In this document: piece by piece, positions 61,917 to 64,000 of the stretch
How positions within the stretch are numbered: position 1 is the stretch's first letter
Layout: the number at the start of each line of letters is the position of its first letter
Assembly: GCF_013836145.1 (NCBI RefSeq)
Contig: NZ_CP057483.1
Location: 3,224,001 to 3,288,000, forward strand
DNA: 64,000 nucleotides
DNA from: Citrobacter sp. RHB25-C09
GTDB taxonomy: Bacteria; Pseudomonadota; Gammaproteobacteria; Enterobacterales; Enterobacteriaceae
Direction of reading: 5' to 3'
Notes under the pieces: generated by a model
The model's database searches: none
Seen by the model: the letters and a program-made list of their open reading frames with translations, nothing else
Told to the model about the DNA's origin: nothing
Position numbers and translations under genes: made by a program

Positions 61917-62173
61917 TCAGAACAGCCCTGGTTGCAGCTGATTACGCTTAACGCGCTTCTTTTCAAACTTGTCTGCAGGCAGTGATTGCTTCTCTGCCCA
62001 TAGCTTTGCGTGTCGCAAAACATCATCAAAAATCCTCCCCTTTCGACTCGCCTGAGACATGCGCTTGTACATATCGACAGCCTGAAATGCCCCCCCTGCG
62101 CCACTGCCGCAGTAAAGCCCTGCCGGACTAGTTCTTCTCGAACGTGCTTTTCGATAAATTCGATGTGGTTCAT
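61917..62173 (-). pseudogene. Phage early gene split by a frame change at a G7 run
   Basis: From the ATG at 62173, MNHIEFIEKHVREELVRQGF continues to AVAQGG. At a run of seven G (62090-62096) the frame must shift by -1 (or gain one base) to continue with AFQAVDMYKRMSQASRKGRIF and end QLQPGLF at 61917. Both halves are clearly coding. The run is a G-GGG-GGG heptamer in the right register for programmed -1 slippage, so it may not be a true pseudogene. Function unknown; lies between the YdaT-like and O-like genes. Confidence 0.75.
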
Positions 62174-62185
62174 CGCTGTTTCCCC

Positions 62186-62725
62186 TCACATCGCACCCAG
62201 CATCATCTGCACCATTTCCATCAGCGGACCGGTTAACCCAGGGTCAACGCGGTACATCTCCACAATCCCCTCACTCAGCTCTTTCAGCTTCTGATGACGC
62301 GGCGCATCCATTGCGACAGCTATCTTCGCTTCGCTGGTTTCCTTCTCCATACGTGCCAGGCGAGCCATGATGTTGTCCTCTGGCAGCAGGCGGTTGCGAA
62401 ACTCAATCGGCAGAACCGCGAGGATTGCCGGAGTCAGCTGGCGAACGTTCTCGCGGTACCGTTCGCTGTTGAAATGGTTGTCCAGGAAGCGGAACAGCTT
62501 CTGGCGTTTTCGGCTGAGGTCACCAGAGAAAGTGATCTCGTCACCCCCTTGCGCCCGGTACTCTTCGATGATCAGAGCCGTAACTACGTCCTGACCATCT
62601 ACACCCGCCCACGCACGAACGGCATCGCGGATCTGGTCATGTTTATCTACCGAAACAGGTTGATTGCGATTTATCATCGCAGCCGGTTGATATCCGATAT
62701 TTTGATGAAGTGACAGTGACTGCAT
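62186..62725 (-). CDS. YdaT-like regulator (CII position)
   Basis: 179 residues. The N-terminal half resembles YdaT of the Rac prophage (IRDAVRAWAGVDGQDVVTALI; GDLSRKRQKLFRFLDN). I recall evidence that YdaS and YdaT act as Cro- and CII-like regulators in related phages, although YdaT was first described as a toxin. Immediately follows the YdaS-like gene. Confidence 0.78.
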   Translation of the reverse strand: MQSLSLHQNIGYQPAAMINRNQPVSVDKHDQIRDAVRAWAGVDGQDVVTALIIEEYRAQGGDEITFSGDLSRKRQKLFRFLDNHFNSERYRENVRQLTPAILAVLPIEFRNRLLPEDNIMARLARMEKETSEAKIAVAMDAPRHQKLKELSEGIVEMYRVDPGLTGPLMEMVQMMLGAM

Positions 62726-62727
62726 GG

Positions 62728-62961
62728 TTATGCCCTCGCCTCCTGAACTGGTAACCCATCCGTAGGGTTGAGGTACAAATCAGGGCGTAACTCATGTGGA
62801 GTTACACCTGTAGCATTGAAAATAGGAATGACACGGTTAGCCGGTACGAATCCATTGTCACGGTGACGCCAGTGACTGACCGTCATTGGGGATACATTGA
62901 GCTTTTCTGCTAAACGGGTTGCACCCCCTACGATGCATATTGCTTTATCAAGTGCTTTCAT
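62728..62961 (-). CDS. YdaS-like Cro repressor
   Basis: 77 residues from the ATG at 62961 (GGAG upstream; MKALDKAICIVGGATRLAEK). HTH: TRLAEKLNVSPMTVSHWRHR. YdaS/Cro family. First gene of the rightward-lytic operon in this phage, divergent from the RacR-like repressor over two operators. Confidence 0.88.
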   Translation of the reverse strand: MKALDKAICIVGGATRLAEKLNVSPMTVSHWRHRDNGFVPANRVIPIFNATGVTPHELRPDLYLNPTDGLPVQEARA

Positions 62962-62988
62962 ATTTGGCTCCAAGTAATAACGAACCAA

Positions 62989-63056
62989 ATTAAACATTAT
63001 GTTTATGTTCAAGTCAACATTATGAATGTTGAGGCGATAAACTTTTAGTTTAGAAT
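62989..63056. promoter_or_regulatory. Divergent immunity promoters and two operators
   Basis: Lytic promoter (minus strand): TTGACT (63012-63017), 17 bp, TTTAAT (62989-62994). Repressor promoter (plus strand): TTGAGG (63029-63034), 16 bp, TAGAAT (63051-63056). Operators: TAAACATTATGTTTA (62991-63005, perfect palindrome) over the lytic -10, and CAACATTATGAATGTTG (63015-63031) over both -35 regions. Both share the AACATT half site. Confidence 0.8.
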
Positions 63057-63064
63057 CTTGATAT

Positions 63065-63460
63065 ATGAGAAAAAACACACATCAAACAGATAACCCGCAG
63101 GTTCGGCGGTTAAATGAAATCATCGAGAAGAAGCGCATATCCAAAGCGGATATAGCGAGAATCTGTGGTGTGAGCGCACAATCAGTCAACAACTGGTTTG
63201 TCAGAGGAGCGATAGGAAAAAGCTCAGCAATAAAACTTGCCGATGCGCTAGGCGTAAGTCTTGAGTGGGTTCTAGGTCAGGACGTGGATGCTAAGGACGG
63301 TTTGAGACACGACGAACGGAGACTGTTGGAACTCTATAATCAACTCCCAAACGAAGAAGAACAACAGAACATGTTGCGGATCGTATCTCTGCGATTGAAA
63401 GAACTCGACGAACTGTACGCCAAGTATATGGGGCGGCGGATTAAGGGTGATACTGAGTAA
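63065..63460 (+). CDS. RacR-like prophage repressor
   Basis: 131 residues. HTH ISKADIARICGVSAQSVNNWFVR, then DALGVSLEWVLGQD, and a helical C-terminus (NEEEQQNMLRIVSLRLKELDELY) for dimerisation. No LexA-like S24 peptidase domain, so it cannot be cleaved by RecA stimulation. No ribosome site: the TAGAAT -10 ends 8 bases before the ATG, suggesting a leaderless mRNA like lambda cI. Confidence 0.85.
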   Translation: MRKNTHQTDNPQVRRLNEIIEKKRISKADIARICGVSAQSVNNWFVRGAIGKSSAIKLADALGVSLEWVLGQDVDAKDGLRHDERRLLELYNQLPNEEEQQNMLRIVSLRLKELDELYAKYMGRRIKGDTE

Positions 63461-63492
63461 GTAGCATCTGATGAAAATGGCGAGGGACATTA

Positions 63493-63684
63493 TTGAAAGC
63501 TGGCCTGTTTTTAATTTCCATCGCTGTTCTTTGCTTTACCTTCATTTTCATCTGGATCATGCTCATTGGTCCTGTGAATGGGCATGAAAAGACTTACTTT
63601 AAGGACTCAACAACTTTTGCGGTCATCGTTATGGCAGTGCTATTGATAGCATTCGTAGTGGTTACAGTAATGGTGTTATTGTGA
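63493..63684 (+). CDS. Small two-helix membrane protein
   Basis: 63 residues from a TTG at 63493 with GAGGGA upstream. Two membrane helices (about 3-26 and 42-62) joined by a polar loop (NGHEKTYFKDST). Downstream of the repressor and in the same direction, so expressed in the lysogen: a place often used for superinfection exclusion genes. Function unknown. Confidence 0.65.
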   Translation: MKAGLFLISIAVLCFTFIFIWIMLIGPVNGHEKTYFKDSTTFAVIVMAVLLIAFVVVTVMVLL

Positions 63685-63699
63685 AGCGGAAAAGTAAGT

Positions 63700-63779
63700 T
63701 TTGTGAGTTTTATCGCTAACAACCAGAAGAAGAGCAACAAAATATGTACCGCATCTATGTGCTTTTCCTGAAGTCCTAG
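63700..63779 (+). pseudogene. Remnant of a second repressor C-terminus
   Basis: In one frame, after a stop, QPEEEQQNMYRIYVLFLKS aligns with NEEEQQNMLRIVSLRLKE of the RacR-like repressor about 350 bp upstream. No start or HTH is present. It points to an old duplication or replacement of the immunity gene. Confidence 0.6.
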
Positions 63780-64000
63780 ATGTTTTTTTATTCTAAGCAC
63801 ATGAATCTTGGAAATAAAGGTGAGCTTCGTCTGTCAACAATCGCAGCCGCTACCATAGTGGGGTAGCTAAGTTGCTAACAACGATTTTGGATTATCTGTG
63901 TACGATGATGGTGGCTCGCGTGCATTTTGTGAGTTAATATATATGTTAACTATGGATTAGTAGATGGTTCAACATACATTTAAAGGTAACTGCTTCACAG
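63780..64000. other. No recognisable gene to the end of the window
   Basis: 221 bp, AT-rich, with a palindromic TTAATATATATGTTAA stretch near 63935. I see no supported ORF, RNA or operator. Confidence 0.5.

Noticed and set aside
1..64000. tRNA or rRNA genes
   Set aside because: No cloverleaf with a GTTCRANNC T-loop or rRNA sequence was noticed, including at the prophage edge near lepA.

Overview
The window is chromosomal DNA of an enterobacterium close to Citrobacter or Salmonella. Positions 1-29254 follow the E. coli K-12 order hmp / glnB-glrR-qseG-glrK-glmY / purL / mltF / tadA-pgpC / yfhH / yfhL / acpS-pdxJ-recO-era-rnc-lepB-lepA almost gene for gene, with proteins that align end to end with the E. 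coli ones as I remember them. I cannot fix the species from sequence alone.

Two insertions break the core order. (1) Between glmY and purL (about 5280-11950) lies a complete retron-type unit, all on the minus strand: a 1004-residue WGR-domain/helical-repeat protein, an overlapping 540-residue protein ending in a SWIM zinc finger, a non-coding segment with the anatomy of an msr-msd RNA (13-bp a1/a2 arms, an AGC after a1, a long hairpin), and a 569-residue retron reverse transcriptase. The transcriptase has a long N-terminal extension and a C-terminal membrane-like anchor. This is the best candidate for an unusual system: probably anti-phage defence. (2) Between pgpC and yfhH sits a murQ-murP operon, divergent from the RpiR-family regulator yfhH, with a 15-bp palindrome between them.

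From about 29.3 kb to the end of the window is a large prophage next to the 5' end of lepA, the locus where I recall Gifsy-1 sits in Salmonella. Its right end and an intact integrase are not in the window. The left edge carries an SOS pair (a UmuD'-like gene and a dinI-like gene divergent over two LexA boxes), a small membrane ORF, an integrase-like fragment, and a decayed invertible tail-fibre switch. The switch consists of a DNA-invertase remnant, an inverted alternative fibre end with a 10-bp duplication frameshift, tfa, and a crossover-like site inside the current glycine-rich fibre gene. Next come the genes of a contractile-tailed virion on the minus strand: baseplate (DUF2612, J, gpW, spike, hub), tape measure, tube, DUF3383 sheath, connectors, DUF2184 capsid, DUF2213 protease/scaffold, minor head protein, portal, and terminase. 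A bPH2 membrane-protein moron interrupts the baseplate genes.

The lysis cassette (holin, SAR endolysin, Rz/Rz1) and a Q antiterminator with a candidate late promoter and terminator follow. Then come ylcG, rusA, DUF1364 and DUF1367 genes, a second LexA-controlled dinI-like gene, two DNA methyltransferases that have lost their catalytic cores, a DnaC-like loader, and an O-like initiator with six iterons. Last is a RacR/YdaS/YdaT-type immunity region with two operators and a probably leaderless repressor transcript. The repressor has no self-cleavage domain, so SOS induction would need one of the LexA-controlled genes or another route.
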